Shown: one piece after another, positions 1 to 8,800 of the stretch
Layout of the letters: each line of letters begins with the position of its first letter
Position numbering within the stretch: position 1 is the stretch's first letter
Assembly: GCF_017163935.1 (NCBI RefSeq)
Contig: NZ_JABVZR010000002.1
Span: forward strand, 744,001-808,000
Length of the DNA stretch: 64,000 bases
Origin: Novosphingobium terrae
GTDB taxonomy: Bacteria > Pseudomonadota > Alphaproteobacteria > Sphingomonadales > Sphingomonadaceae
Direction of reading: 5' to 3'
The notes under the pieces: generated by a model
The model's input: only the letters and a program-made list of their open reading frames with translations
What the model was told of the DNA's origin: nothing
Database searches by the model: none
Program-made: the position numbers and the translations under genes

Positions 1-620
1 CCTTCACCGCCCATGGCGCGCGGCACCTTCAGGGTGCCTATGCCGATATCGACGGGCTGACCTCACAGGTTTCCGTGCTGGCCGAAGGGCTGGCCGGGCA
101 GGCCGTGGCCCGGGTCGAAGAACTTTTCCTCGCCCCCGTCATGGCGGGCACCTATGGCGAGGCCATCACCATCCGCGACCATATGCTGCAAGCCGCCGAG
201 ATCGCCGCCCGCCAGGGCCTTGGTGAGGAGGCCGTCGCCGCCGCCCTGCTGCATGATATCGGCTGGACGATGGCCGCGCCGCATGAAACCAGCGGCGCGG
301 ACTGGCTGGAACCGATGTTCGGCGCCGGCGTGGCCGGGCCGGTGCGCCACCATGTCGCGGCCAAGCGCTATCTGGTGGCGCGCCAGCCTGCCTATCGTGA
401 CCGCCTGTCTGAGGCCTCGATCGCCACCTTGCAGCAACAGGGCGGCCCCATGGACGAGGAAGAATGCGCCGCTTTCGAAGCGATGCAAGGCCATGACATC
501 GCGCTGGCCGTACGCCATGCCGACGATGCCGGCAAGGAAACGCCCCCGCCCCAAACCAGCTGGGCAGATTACACACCCTTGCTCCATCGGCTGGCGCTGC
601 GGCACCTGCTGACCGCTTAG
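1..620 (+). CDS. C-terminal part of a TauD-like dioxygenase / PhnZ-like HD oxygenase fusion
   Basis: The reading frame is open from the window edge to the TAG at 618-620. The first 25 or so residues (RHLQGAYADIDGL and flanks) look like the C-terminal end of gamma-butyrobetaine/TmpA/PhnY-type 2-oxoglutarate dioxygenases. The rest matches the PhnZ/TmpB HD-oxygenase family: YGEAIT, the LLHDIGW motif, HHVAAKRYL, a QGGPM loop and RHADDAGK near the end, with the metal-binding His/Asp residues in place. In known systems PhnY/TmpA hydroxylates the alpha-carbon of an aminophosphonate and PhnZ/TmpB oxidatively cleaves the C-P bond. Here both would sit in one polypeptide. GTG 75 could start a free-standing HD protein, but the frame upstream of it is conserved coding sequence, so I read a fusion. 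The N-terminus lies outside the window, and the substrate is inferred. Confidence 0.75.
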   Translation, partial: FTAHGARHLQGAYADIDGLTSQVSVLAEGLAGQAVARVEELFLAPVMAGTYGEAITIRDHMLQAAEIAARQGLGEEAVAAALLHDIGWTMAAPHETSGADWLEPMFGAGVAGPVRHHVAAKRYLVARQPAYRDRLSEASIATLQQQGGPMDEEECAAFEAMQGHDIALAVRHADDAGKETPPPQTSWADYTPLLHRLALRHLLTA

Positions 621-898
621 CTGGCCCCTTTCACCCATAACCTCGGCGCCATGCCCCGGCAGCGATGGCGCCGCCCTTTCACTGCGGTTCTTATCGGTTT
701 GCGCGAGGTTTCAGGCGCGCGCAAAACGGCGGCATGGTTTGCCACGCCGGATCGCCGCCTGTCGCTGAAGTGCCACGCATCGGTCAGGCCAAGCTCGACC
801 GGGAGGGGAAGCATGCCGTTCAGCCTCCGGCGCACCGCTTCGGCCCTTGCGGGACAGATGTGCAGGCCAACACCTGCGACGCCCGTGCCTCCCATTCG

Positions 899-1030
899 AC
901 AGAAGACGACATAGACCGTTCGCTGAGGGCCCTTCACATCGCGCTGGCCGCTTGTGGCAATCGTCACATATCGGCGGCCATCGACCATACAGGTGATTGG
1001 GGGCGCTGTTCCGGCATAGGGCAGACTTCC
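899..1030 (-). pseudogene. decayed C-terminal fragment of a PQQ-dependent dehydrogenase
   Basis: On the minus strand this frame reads GSLPYAGTAPPITCMVDGRR followed by YVTIATSG. This resembles the last propeller blade of quinoprotein (PQQ) alcohol/glucose dehydrogenases, whose usual form is LPYAGTAPPMTY-x-GRQYVVIATSG. After about 44 residues the similarity ends, and no full-length frame surrounds it on either side. It is best read as a remnant of a deleted gene. The match is from memory of the family motif only. Confidence 0.4.
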
Positions 1031-1217
1031 CTCCCGCTCCGGCTGCCGAAGGCGCGGAACCGCGCTTTGATGAGGGACATAGCACCTTTGAAGCGGCAGA
1101 TGGGCATGCCACCGCGAAACAAGAACATGACCGTGCGGATCAATGATGAGGTGACGAATGGCTCAGGCGAAACAGCGATCCTGCGCGCCGGTAAACTGAA
1201 AAGACGCTGAAAAGACA

Positions 1218-1252
1218 GGGGCGGCACCGGTTGGATAGACCGGCACCGCCCC
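1218..1252 (-). terminator. Rho-independent terminator of the nuclease gene
   Basis: GGGGCGG-CA-CCGG (1218-1230) pairs with CCGG-CA-CCGCCCC (1240-1252). This gives a 7+4 bp GC stem with one 2-nt internal mismatch. Read on the minus strand it lies 19 bp after the stop of the nuclease gene and is followed by a short T-rich run (TGTCTTTTC). Confidence 0.6.
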
Positions 1253-1270
1253 GCCTTATTTAACCCGGGA

Positions 1271-4200
1271 TCAACCGTGCAGCACAGCCGTCTCCAGCGC
1301 GGCGGCATGGGCCTGAGGCACTGCTGTCACATGCAGCACGACATCCTGGAAATCGTCATCGCTCTGCGAGCCGGAGCGCAGCAGATCCTCAAAGCCGATC
1401 CGGATCGTGCCCGAACCGTCGCTCGCCACGCCCGAGAGCACATGCTGCATTCCATCGACATTGGCCGCCGCCGAGGTCGAGAAGAAGGTCGTCGCCCCGC
1501 TGATCGCCGTGCCATTGTTGGCCAGCGCCAGATGGCCGTTCTGGCTGACGATCGACAGATTGGTGCTGCTCAGCGCCGAACCCAGCGTGCTGGCGCCATC
1601 CTGCACCAGGAAGAAGCCCAGCTGGTGCCCGGCTTCTACACCGGTGACGCTGATCGCGCTCGCGGCATTCTTGGCATCGGCGGCGATGATCCGCACATCC
1701 GAAATCTGGCCCGTGGCGGTATCGACCTCATAGACGCCCACCGTGTTGTGATAGGCAGCCCCGCTCATCGCCTCGACATTGACGGTGAAAGCGGTGGAGG
1801 TGTCACCGCTCAGATAGGCCTGATTGGTGATGCCGTTGATCGCGCTGCTGGATACGGCGGTGTTTTCGGTCAGCGCGGCCAGATAGGCATGGAAGGTCAC
1901 CACCGTGTCATTGCCCGAATGGGCCACCATGACATCGCCGCCCGACAGCCCGCCGGTCAGCGCCATCGAACCACCGCCGAAGCCCAGCGTGGTGGAGGCA
2001 CCCGTGCCCGAAACGGTGAAATCCGAACGATGGAAATCACTGTTCTGGATCTGGATGCGGTCTTCCTTGCCGAAATCGGTGATGGTGTCGCCCAGCAGCT
2101 CGGCCAGCAGCCCGCGCACCGTATCGGCGCCCGCGCCCAGCGTGATCGTGTCGACGCCAAGGCCGGGGCTGACCACATCGTCGCCCGCGCCCGCATCGAT
2201 CACATTGTTGCCGGCATCGCCCAGGATCGTATCGCTGCCGCTGGTGCCGCCGAAGCTCTCGGCCACATCCTGCACCGCCAGCGTGATGGTCGAGGTGGTG
2301 TGCAGCCCGCCCTGATCGGTGGCGGTGATGTCCAGGCTGATGCTGTGCTGCGCTTCGTAATCGATGTTGGCGCCCGCCGCGACCAGCAGCGTGTTACCCT
2401 CAATGACAAAGCGGCTGTCGGCGGTGGCCAGCGCATAGGTGAGCGTGCTGCCCGCATCGGGATCATGCCCGTCAAGCGTGCCGATCACCGTGCCGCCGAC
2501 CGAATTTTCGACCACCGTGGCATTGCTGATGGTGACGCGGGCCGGCGCCTCGTTCACATCGCTGACGAGGATGGCAATGGTCTTGGTGAAGCTCAACCCG
2601 CCACTGTCGGTGGCCGAGATGGTGATGTTGGCGCTGGCCAGCGCCTCGTGATCGAGCGCCGCCGTGGTGGTGATCACGCCCGTGGCCGCATCGATGGCGA
2701 AGAGGCCCTTGGCATTGTCGGTCAAGGCATAGACCATCGCGCCGCCCTCGGCATCGACAGCCGCCGCCGTGCCGACCACGGTTCCTGCGGGCAGGTTTTC
2801 CGCCACGCTGGCATTGGTCAGGGTGATGTCGGTGGGGGCGGTGTTTGTCGGGGTGGTGGTGGCCGTGGGCAGATAGATCGTGGCCACCACCTGATCGTGG
2901 TCGGTGATCACCTGCACAGTCTGCTCGGCGTTGACATGCACCGCGTCGAAGGCGGCGCCATTGGTCAGATTGTTGCTGACCAGAATGTTGTCGAAGGCCT
3001 GAGAAGCGCCTTCATAGAGGTAGGAGTAACGCTCCTCCTCGGGCAGCAGCGAATAGAGGTTGGTGAAGCTGCCATCCTTGGTGAAGGTGCTCAGCGCGTT
3101 TTCGTAATAGTAACCGTTGAAATCGCCCAGGATCACCATCTTGGTCGAAGGATCGGCGGCTTGCAGCGCATCGGTATAGGCCTTGATCGCCTCGGCCTGA
3201 GCGGTGCGTGAGGAATCCCCGGCCTGCGTGGCGGGCTGGTCGGCACCCCATGCCGATTCCGAACCACCGCGCGAGGTGGAGTGAACATCGATCACCGTCA
3301 CCGTCTGGCCGTTGAACTGGAATTCGGCGGCCAGCGGACTGCGGCTGCCGGTGAAGGCCGCGCCCGGCACCAGCTCGGCGCTGCCCTCGACATAGGTGAC
3401 GCGCTCGGGGTTGTAGAAGAAGCCGTTGCGGATGTTGCCGCCCGGCTCGCCGCCGGTGCTGCCTGCCACGGTGGGAGCGATTTCCACATAGACATAGGTG
3501 GGGCCGCCCGCCGCCACGATGGCGTCGATCACCTTCTGGGCCGTGGCCGCGCCCGACAGGTCGCTGCCGCTGCCTGCACCATCGGCATCCTGAATTTCCT
3601 GAGCGCCGATGATGTCGGGCGAGCCCAGATTGTTGACCACCTCCTTGCCGATGGCGTCGAACTTGGCCTGCGGATCGGTGGGATCAGCATTTTCCATGTT
3701 GAAGCTGGCGATGGAGAGGTGATCGGCGTCGCCCTTCAGCGCGGTCACCTCCTGCGTGGTTTCCTTGTCGACCAGCGTGGTGACAGCCTGCGTGGGCAGC
3801 AGTTCGGGCGAGTTGTAATAGGTGAGGATGCCGGTGACATTGTTGAGAATGTCGCCCAGCGTGTGGTTGGGCACATAGCCGGGCAGCACGGTGTTGTCGG
3901 CATAGATCTCGATGCGCTCGGGCGCGGCATCGGTGCCCGACAGGGTGATGCCGCCGCGATCGTTCATATTGGTCGCGCCCTCGCCCGCCGAGGCGACGAC
4001 ATAGGTGTTCTTGCCATCTGTCGGCCCGACCACGATCGGCGTTTCCACCGTCACCAGCATGCCTTCGAGCGATTCGTAGAAGTCGATGCCGTCGTGCTGC
4101 GGGTCATAGGAGGTCATGCCATCGTCATCGATGACATTGGTGGGGGGCAGAATGCCGTCCACGCCGATCACGATGGCGGCGGGCAGGGCATTGTCATGCG

Positions 4201-6970
4201 AGACCACGGTGACGGTTGGGGTGTTGATCTCGGTGACTGTCAGCGAACCGGCCGCAGGCTGGAATTCGGTGACGACGCCCGAAACCTGCACCGCATCGCC
4301 CACGGCGACGGTGGGAGCGCTGCCCACAAAGACCTGAATGGCATCCGAAGCGCCGGTTTCGCGGTGGCTGGTCGGGTCCTGAATCCAGAAGCTGGTGCCG
4401 CTCACCGCCGTAACGATGCCGGTGGTGCTGACCGTCTGGCCGACCACCGGGGAAGTATGGGCCGCCCCCTGAATCTGGTAGATCGCCAGCTCGATGGGAT
4501 CATCGTTCAGGATCGTGCCGGTGGCGGTGGCCTGGTTGATCTGCGCATCGCCGACCGGATTGCTCAGCGTCAGCGAGAGGGTTTCATTGTTTTCGCCCAC
4601 CGTGTCGCCGATCACGCCGATGGTGATGGTCTTGGCCACTTCGCCCACGCCGAATGTCAGCGTGCCCGAAAGCGGGGTTGCGGTGATGTCATCAAGCGAC
4701 ACCGTGCCCAGATCGATATGATAGTCGACGCTGGCCGCCGCAGCCGAGCCGCCAGCACGGGTGACGGTGAAGGTCAGCGGGGTGACGCCGCTGTTGCCCT
4801 CGTTGATCTTCGTGTCGGTGACGCCGAAATAGCTGGTGCCGGTGGCGGGCAGGAAGCTCTGGCCGGTGTTGATCGCGCCGGTGCCGCCGGAGCCCGCGGC
4901 AGGCATGGTCCCGAAGGTGTTCTGCGCGGCATTCTGCCAGGTGAAATCGCCATAGTTCGAGCCCGTGCCCGACAGCTGGAGCGAATAGCCATTGGTGACC
5001 GAGGTTTCCGACACGCCGATGTCAGTGCTGGTCATATCCTTGGCCGCGCCGTCCTTGGCGGTCATCGTGCCTTCATAGGACAGGAACTGCACCACATGGC
5101 CGCTGGCATCGACCAGAGCCATGCCGCTGGGCGAACCGTTCTGGATGCCGTTGCTGGCATAGGCGAAGGTCATCGTGCCATAGCCGTGATCCTGATCGGG
5201 GATCACACCGGACAGGGTGCGGGTGCTGTAGGCCAGACCGCTGCCGCCGTTGTAGAGCACCAGCGTCCAGCCCGTCAGATCGGTGCCTGCCGGGCCTGCC
5301 AGCTCGATGGCCTCGCCGATGTCGGTGCCGACATTGTCGTAATGCAGCTCGTTGATGAAGACCACGCTGGTGGGGTCATTGTCGACGATGGTGCCCACGG
5401 CCTGCGCGTCGGTGATCACCGCACCGCCGGTGGCGTTGGACAGGTTGACGGTGAAGGTCTCGTTGGGCTCGATGGTGGTGTCACCCACGATGCCCACCAG
5501 CAGCGTGGCGGTGGTCTGACCGGCGGCGAAGGTGATCGTGCCGCTATAGGCCTGATTCGGATCGAGATCGGCGGCGCTCGCCGTGCCCAGCGCTAGCGAG
5601 TAATCCACGGTGATAGCGCCGGTGCTGCCGCTGTCACGCGTCAGCACGAATTCCATCGACTGGATGCCGCTGTTGCCTTCCACGATCGAGGCGTCGGCGA
5701 TGGAGATCGCGCCTGCTGCCGGGGGGGCATCGTCATTCAGGATCGTGCCGGTGGCGGTGGCCTGAGCGATGGTGGCGCCGCCGGTGGGGGCGCTCAGCGT
5801 GATGCCGAAGGTTTCGTCGGGCTCATAGGCGGTGTCGCCCTGCACATGCACCACCACATCGGCGGTGGTGGCGCCATCGGCGAAGGTGACGGTGCCGGTG
5901 GTGGCACCAGTCAGGTCATCCGCCGTGGCAGTGCCGTTGAGGTTGACGGTGTAGGTGGCCGAGACCTGGCCATCGCTGCCGCCCGCGCGGGTGACGGTGA
6001 AATGCAGATCGGTGCTGCCGCTGTTGCCTTCCAGCACGCTGGCGTTGGCGATGGAGAGCGCCCCGGCGTGATCGTCGTTGAGGATCGTAGCGCTGGCCGA
6101 GCCGGTGGCAATGGCGGCGTTCTGCGGATTGCTGAGCGTCACCACGAAGCCCTCGTCATTTTCCGCGAGATGGTCGCCGGTGACGATGACGGTGATGGTT
6201 TTTTGCGTTTCGCCATCGGCGAAGGACACGGTGCCAGAAGGCAACAAGCCACCGAAATCGGCGGTATTGGCGCCGTTGGTGGCCGCGCCGGTGACGGCAT
6301 AGTGAACGCTGGCGGTGCCGGTGCCATCGCTGCGGGTGACGGTGAAGGTGAACGGGGTGTTGTCGCCCGGAGCGCCCTCATTCGCGCTGGCGGTAACGGC
6401 GGCGATGGAGAGCGTGGCGCTGGGCGTCGGTGTGCCGGTGCCCGTGGGGGCGGTGTAGGTCTGCCCGTTGTTGATCTTGTTGTAGGTGCTGGCAGCCGTG
6501 GGGGCCCAGGTGAAGTCCTCGTAATAGCTGCCGCTGCCGGTCAGCTGCAGTGAGGTGCCGACAGGCGTGGCATTGCTTTCCTGCTGGATGACATCGGTGC
6601 TGGTCATCCCGGCGGCGGGGCCGTTGGCAGCCGTCAGCACGCCTTCATAGGAGAGGAACTGCACCACCTGGCCCTGCGCATTGACCAGCGCGAAACCATC
6701 GGGCGAACCGTTCTGCAAACCGTCTTGCGCGTAGGTGACCATCATCGTGCCCAGCCCGCTGCCATTGTCGACCAGCACGCCAGACAGAGTCTGGACGGTG
6801 CCATAAGTCACGGCTGCAGCAGCAGCGGCAGCGGTGGTACCACCATTGTAGAGGACGATGGTCCAGCCCGTCAGGTCGGTGCCGGGGATGCCGGCGATTT
6901 CAATCGCTTCGCCGGAATCGGTGTTGACGTTGTCGTAATGGAACTCATTGATGAAAACCGACGTAGGCAT
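1271..6970 (-). CDS. giant secreted ExeM/NucH-type nuclease with LTD, Calx-beta, cadherin, RTX and DUF4114 domains
   Basis: A 1,899-residue mosaic protein with no N-terminal signal peptide. Order: lamin-tail domain (about 4-170), three Calx-beta repeats (185-300, 303-413, 418-531), a second lamin-tail domain (535-700), a fourth Calx-beta (712-824), an OB-like ExeM segment (828-1070), an endonuclease/exonuclease/phosphatase domain (1085-1370), two cadherin-like repeats (1377-1475, 1476-1570), a short RTX block (1575-1620) and a DUF4114-like C-terminus (about 1690-1886). Nuclease residues visible are E1125 (AQEIQD), D1228/H1230 (DVH), D1283/N1285 (GDFN) and D1357/H1358 (TDHD). It is probably an extracellular DNase that scavenges phosphate or nucleotides or remodels biofilm DNA. 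The RTX block and missing signal peptide imply type I secretion, and the divergent T1SS operon starts 412 bp away. It lacks a long GGxGxDxxx array; only two to three degenerate nonapeptides are present. Confidence 0.88.
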   Translation of the reverse strand: MPTSVFINEFHYDNVNTDSGEAIEIAGIPGTDLTGWTIVLYNGGTTAAAAAAAVTYGTVQTLSGVLVDNGSGLGTMMVTYAQDGLQNGSPDGFALVNAQGQVVQFLSYEGVLTAANGPAAGMTSTDVIQQESNATPVGTSLQLTGSGSYYEDFTWAPTAASTYNKINNGQTYTAPTGTGTPTPSATLSIAAVTASANEGAPGDNTPFTFTVTRSDGTGTASVHYAVTGAATNGANTADFGGLLPSGTVSFADGETQKTITVIVTGDHLAENDEGFVVTLSNPQNAAIATGSASATILNDDHAGALSIANASVLEGNSGSTDLHFTVTRAGGSDGQVSATYTVNLNGTATADDLTGATTGTVTFADGATTADVVVHVQGDTAYEPDETFGITLSAPTGGATIAQATATGTILNDDAPPAAGAISIADASIVEGNSGIQSMEFVLTRDSGSTGAITVDYSLALGTASAADLDPNQAYSGTITFAAGQTTATLLVGIVGDTTIEPNETFTVNLSNATGGAVITDAQAVGTIVDNDPTSVVFINELHYDNVGTDIGEAIELAGPAGTDLTGWTLVLYNGGSGLAYSTRTLSGVIPDQDHGYGTMTFAYASNGIQNGSPSGMALVDASGHVVQFLSYEGTMTAKDGAAKDMTSTDIGVSETSVTNGYSLQLSGTGSNYGDFTWQNAAQNTFGTMPAAGSGGTGAINTGQSFLPATGTSYFGVTDTKINEGNSGVTPLTFTVTRAGGSAAAASVDYHIDLGTVSLDDITATPLSGTLTFGVGEVAKTITIGVIGDTVGENNETLSLTLSNPVGDAQINQATATGTILNDDPIELAIYQIQGAAHTSPVVGQTVSTTGIVTAVSGTSFWIQDPTSHRETGASDAIQVFVGSAPTVAVGDAVQVSGVVTEFQPAAGSLTVTEINTPTVTVVSHDNALPAAIVIGVDGILPPTNVIDDDGMTSYDPQHDGIDFYESLEGMLVTVETPIVVGPTDGKNTYVVASAGEGATNMNDRGGITLSGTDAAPERIEIYADNTVLPGYVPNHTLGDILNNVTGILTYYNSPELLPTQAVTTLVDKETTQEVTALKGDADHLSIASFNMENADPTDPQAKFDAIGKEVVNNLGSPDIIGAQEIQDADGAGSGSDLSGAATAQKVIDAIVAAGGPTYVYVEIAPTVAGSTGGEPGGNIRNGFFYNPERVTYVEGSAELVPGAAFTGSRSPLAAEFQFNGQTVTVIDVHSTSRGGSESAWGADQPATQAGDSSRTAQAEAIKAYTDALQAADPSTKMVILGDFNGYYYENALSTFTKDGSFTNLYSLLPEEERYSYLYEGASQAFDNILVSNNLTNGAAFDAVHVNAEQTVQVITDHDQVVATIYLPTATTTPTNTAPTDITLTNASVAENLPAGTVVGTAAAVDAEGGAMVYALTDNAKGLFAIDAATGVITTTAALDHEALASANITISATDSGGLSFTKTIAILVSDVNEAPARVTISNATVVENSVGGTVIGTLDGHDPDAGSTLTYALATADSRFVIEGNTLLVAAGANIDYEAQHSISLDITATDQGGLHTTSTITLAVQDVAESFGGTSGSDTILGDAGNNVIDAGAGDDVVSPGLGVDTITLGAGADTVRGLLAELLGDTITDFGKEDRIQIQNSDFHRSDFTVSGTGASTTLGFGGGSMALTGGLSGGDVMVAHSGNDTVVTFHAYLAALTENTAVSSSAINGITNQAYLSGDTSTAFTVNVEAMSGAAYHNTVGVYEVDTATGQISDVRIIAADAKNAASAISVTGVEAGHQLGFFLVQDGASTLGSALSSTNLSIVSQNGHLALANNGTAISGATTFFSTSAAANVDGMQHVLSGVASDGSGTIRIGFEDLLRSGSQSDDDFQDVVLHVTAVPQAHAAALETAVLHG

Positions 6971-7381
6971 GGAACACGAACCCCTGAAAAACCCAAGACG
7001 ATAGGGGGTGCTGATTACGACAGGCAGCCGTCATCCATGGCCGCGCAAGGTTTTCATCCTGCACGGCATCATGATGGGGAAAGTTAGTGTGGATCTCGTC
7101 TGGATAAAAAACTTATATAATCCAGATCATGTCACCTCAAAACTGTACAAGCCACGATGTCGCATCGGTCGCACCTCCGATTGACCGGCAATTGCTAGAA
7201 ATGAAATAAGTCATAACTGTTACGTTCAAAAATTATTCGTCATTTATTTTATATATTTCATTTTTAATGCAAATTTTGCGACGAATTTTCTTGCGATGGG
7301 TCTGGACAGATCGTTCGGACAGAAGCTAGGGGGCCGACCCGTTCGGGGCATGGGCAGCCCCGCCAAGGATCTTTCCCTTTC
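6971..7381. promoter_or_regulatory. AT-rich divergent promoter region between nuclease and T1SS
   Basis: A 411-bp non-coding spacer, conspicuously AT-rich (notably 7090-7285) beside GC-rich genes. It contains TATAAT-like stretches (for example around 7113-7122) and several A/T runs. It must hold the promoters for the nuclease (minus) and for tolC-ABC-hlyD (plus). No clear operator palindrome was recognised. Confidence 0.5.
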
Positions 7382-8800
7382 ATGCGTCTGTCTTTGAGGA
7401 TCATGTCATGCCCCCTTGTCGGGGCATTGCTGCTGTGCGGGGCGGGGCCTGCTCTGGCGCAGGGCGGGTTGCATGCTTTGCCCGCACCTCAAGGCGATCC
7501 GCTGGCCATCGATCCGGCGCGCGATCCTGTGCTGGCTCTGGGCGAGGCGGCGGGCGCCGCCGATCCTTTCCGTCAGGCGCTGGCCGAAGCGGTGGCCCGC
7601 AACCCGGCTTTGGCCGAAGCACAGGCCGCCGGAGAGGAAGCCCGTGCCGCCCGCAGCGAAGCGCGAACCGCCCGGCTGCCGACCGTGACCCTGGGCCTCT
7701 CAAGCTATCGCACTCTGTCGCGCAGCTTCGACAATGACCCCAATTACGCCATCGAGCGTCTGCGCGCGCCGCAGCGCAGCGACATCACCGTCTCGCTCGA
7801 TCAGCCGCTGTTCGATGGCGGCGCCAGCAACCGCCGAATCGGCGCGGCGGGCGACCGCCTGCGCGCCGCAGCCGCCGGGGTGGACAGCGCGGCGGAGGAT
7901 ATTGCCTTGCGCGCCATCGCCGCCTGGTACGATATCTATGCCGGGCGCACGCTGGTGCAGCTTGATGCCAGCTATGCCGGAGAAATCGCCATGATGCGCG
8001 AGGCTTTGGCCGAGCGCATCGCGCGTGGTGCCTCCGCCTCCACCGATGTGGCGCGGATGGACAGTGTGGCCGCCACCATCGCCACGCGGCTGGCGGGCTA
8101 TCGCCGCCAATTGGCCAATGCCGAGGCACGCTTCACACAATTGACCGGCGCCCCGCCGCCCGGTGCGCTGGATCGCGCGCCTCTGCTGGGTCAGGCGCCC
8201 GCTGATGGCACCGCCGCGCGTGAAGCCGCCGATGACAGCCCCGCTGTGCAAGGCGCTCAAGCACAGGCGGCGGGCAGCCGGTTGGATGCGCGCGCGGCCC
8301 ATGCCGATCTGCTGCCCCGGGTCAGCGCAGGCATGGATGCGGGCCGCTATGGCGTGTTCGAGAACGATCAGAATTACGATGTGCGTGCGCGGGTCTCGCT
8401 CAACTACCGCTTTTCCTTCGGCGCCGGCGCGCATGCCCGTCAGGCCGATGCCCGCGCCAGCGCCGCCCATGCCCGCGCCGACCGCGTGCGCGAGGAAGCC
8501 GCGCGCGATGCCGCCATCGCCCGTTCGGACCTGGATGCCTTGAATGAGCAGATCGCCGCCTTGCGGGTCAGCTATATCGCCGCGCGCCGCTCACGCGATG
8601 TGCTGGCCGAGCGGTTTCGCGTGTCACGCGGGGACCTCTTCGATGTGCTGGCCTCCAACACCGCCATGTTCGATGCCGCCGCCGCCTATATCGAGGCGCT
8701 CTCGCAGCGCGATGCGGCCCATTATGTTTTGCTCTCCCGCACGGGCCGCCTGCTGCCCGCGCTGGGGCTTGCCTCCGCCATGGAACGGATCACACGATGA
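7382..8800 (+). CDS. TolC-family outer-membrane channel of a type I secretion system
   Basis: 472 residues with an N-terminal signal peptide ending near GPALAQ (about residue 27). The helical repeats are typical of outer-membrane efflux proteins: an early ARNPALAEAQA segment and its later counterpart around residues 290-340. It would form the trimeric outer-membrane/periplasmic tunnel through which the type I substrate leaves the cell. An AAGGAT element precedes the ATG; Met8 is an alternative start. Its stop overlaps the start of the ABC transporter by 4 bp (ATGA), so the three genes form a translationally coupled operon. The divergent neighbour is the RTX/DUF4114 nuclease, the most likely cargo. 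Confidence 0.88.
   Translation: MRLSLRIMSCPLVGALLLCGAGPALAQGGLHALPAPQGDPLAIDPARDPVLALGEAAGAADPFRQALAEAVARNPALAEAQAAGEEARAARSEARTARLPTVTLGLSSYRTLSRSFDNDPNYAIERLRAPQRSDITVSLDQPLFDGGASNRRIGAAGDRLRAAAAGVDSAAEDIALRAIAAWYDIYAGRTLVQLDASYAGEIAMMREALAERIARGASASTDVARMDSVAATIATRLAGYRRQLANAEARFTQLTGAPPPGALDRAPLLGQAPADGTAAREAADDSPAVQGAQAQAAGSRLDARAAHADLLPRVSAGMDAGRYGVFENDQNYDVRARVSLNYRFSFGAGAHARQADARASAAHARADRVREEAARDAAIARSDLDALNEQIAALRVSYIAARRSRDVLAERFRVSRGDLFDVLASNTAMFDAAAAYIEALSQRDAAHYVLLSRTGRLLPALGLASAMERITR

Larger units (their letters stand above)
621..1270. other. 650-bp intergenic spacer
   Basis: No convincing intact gene was seen. Overlapping frames exist on both strands, but none has a recognisable domain or ribosome binding site. 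The stretch holds the PQQ-dehydrogenase remnant (899-1030, minus) and the terminator of the large nuclease gene (1218-1252). Confidence 0.5.

Noticed and set aside
665..1210. 181-codon plus-strand frame in the left spacer
   Set aside because: No ribosome binding site or domain, and it runs against the PQQ-dehydrogenase remnant.
3281..5596. Very long open frame on the plus strand opposite the nuclease gene (also 1277-3211 and 5846-6553)
   Set aside because: Low-complexity translation rich in Gly, Arg, His and Asp, no domain; a mirror of the GC-rich, repeated Calx-beta coding sequence.
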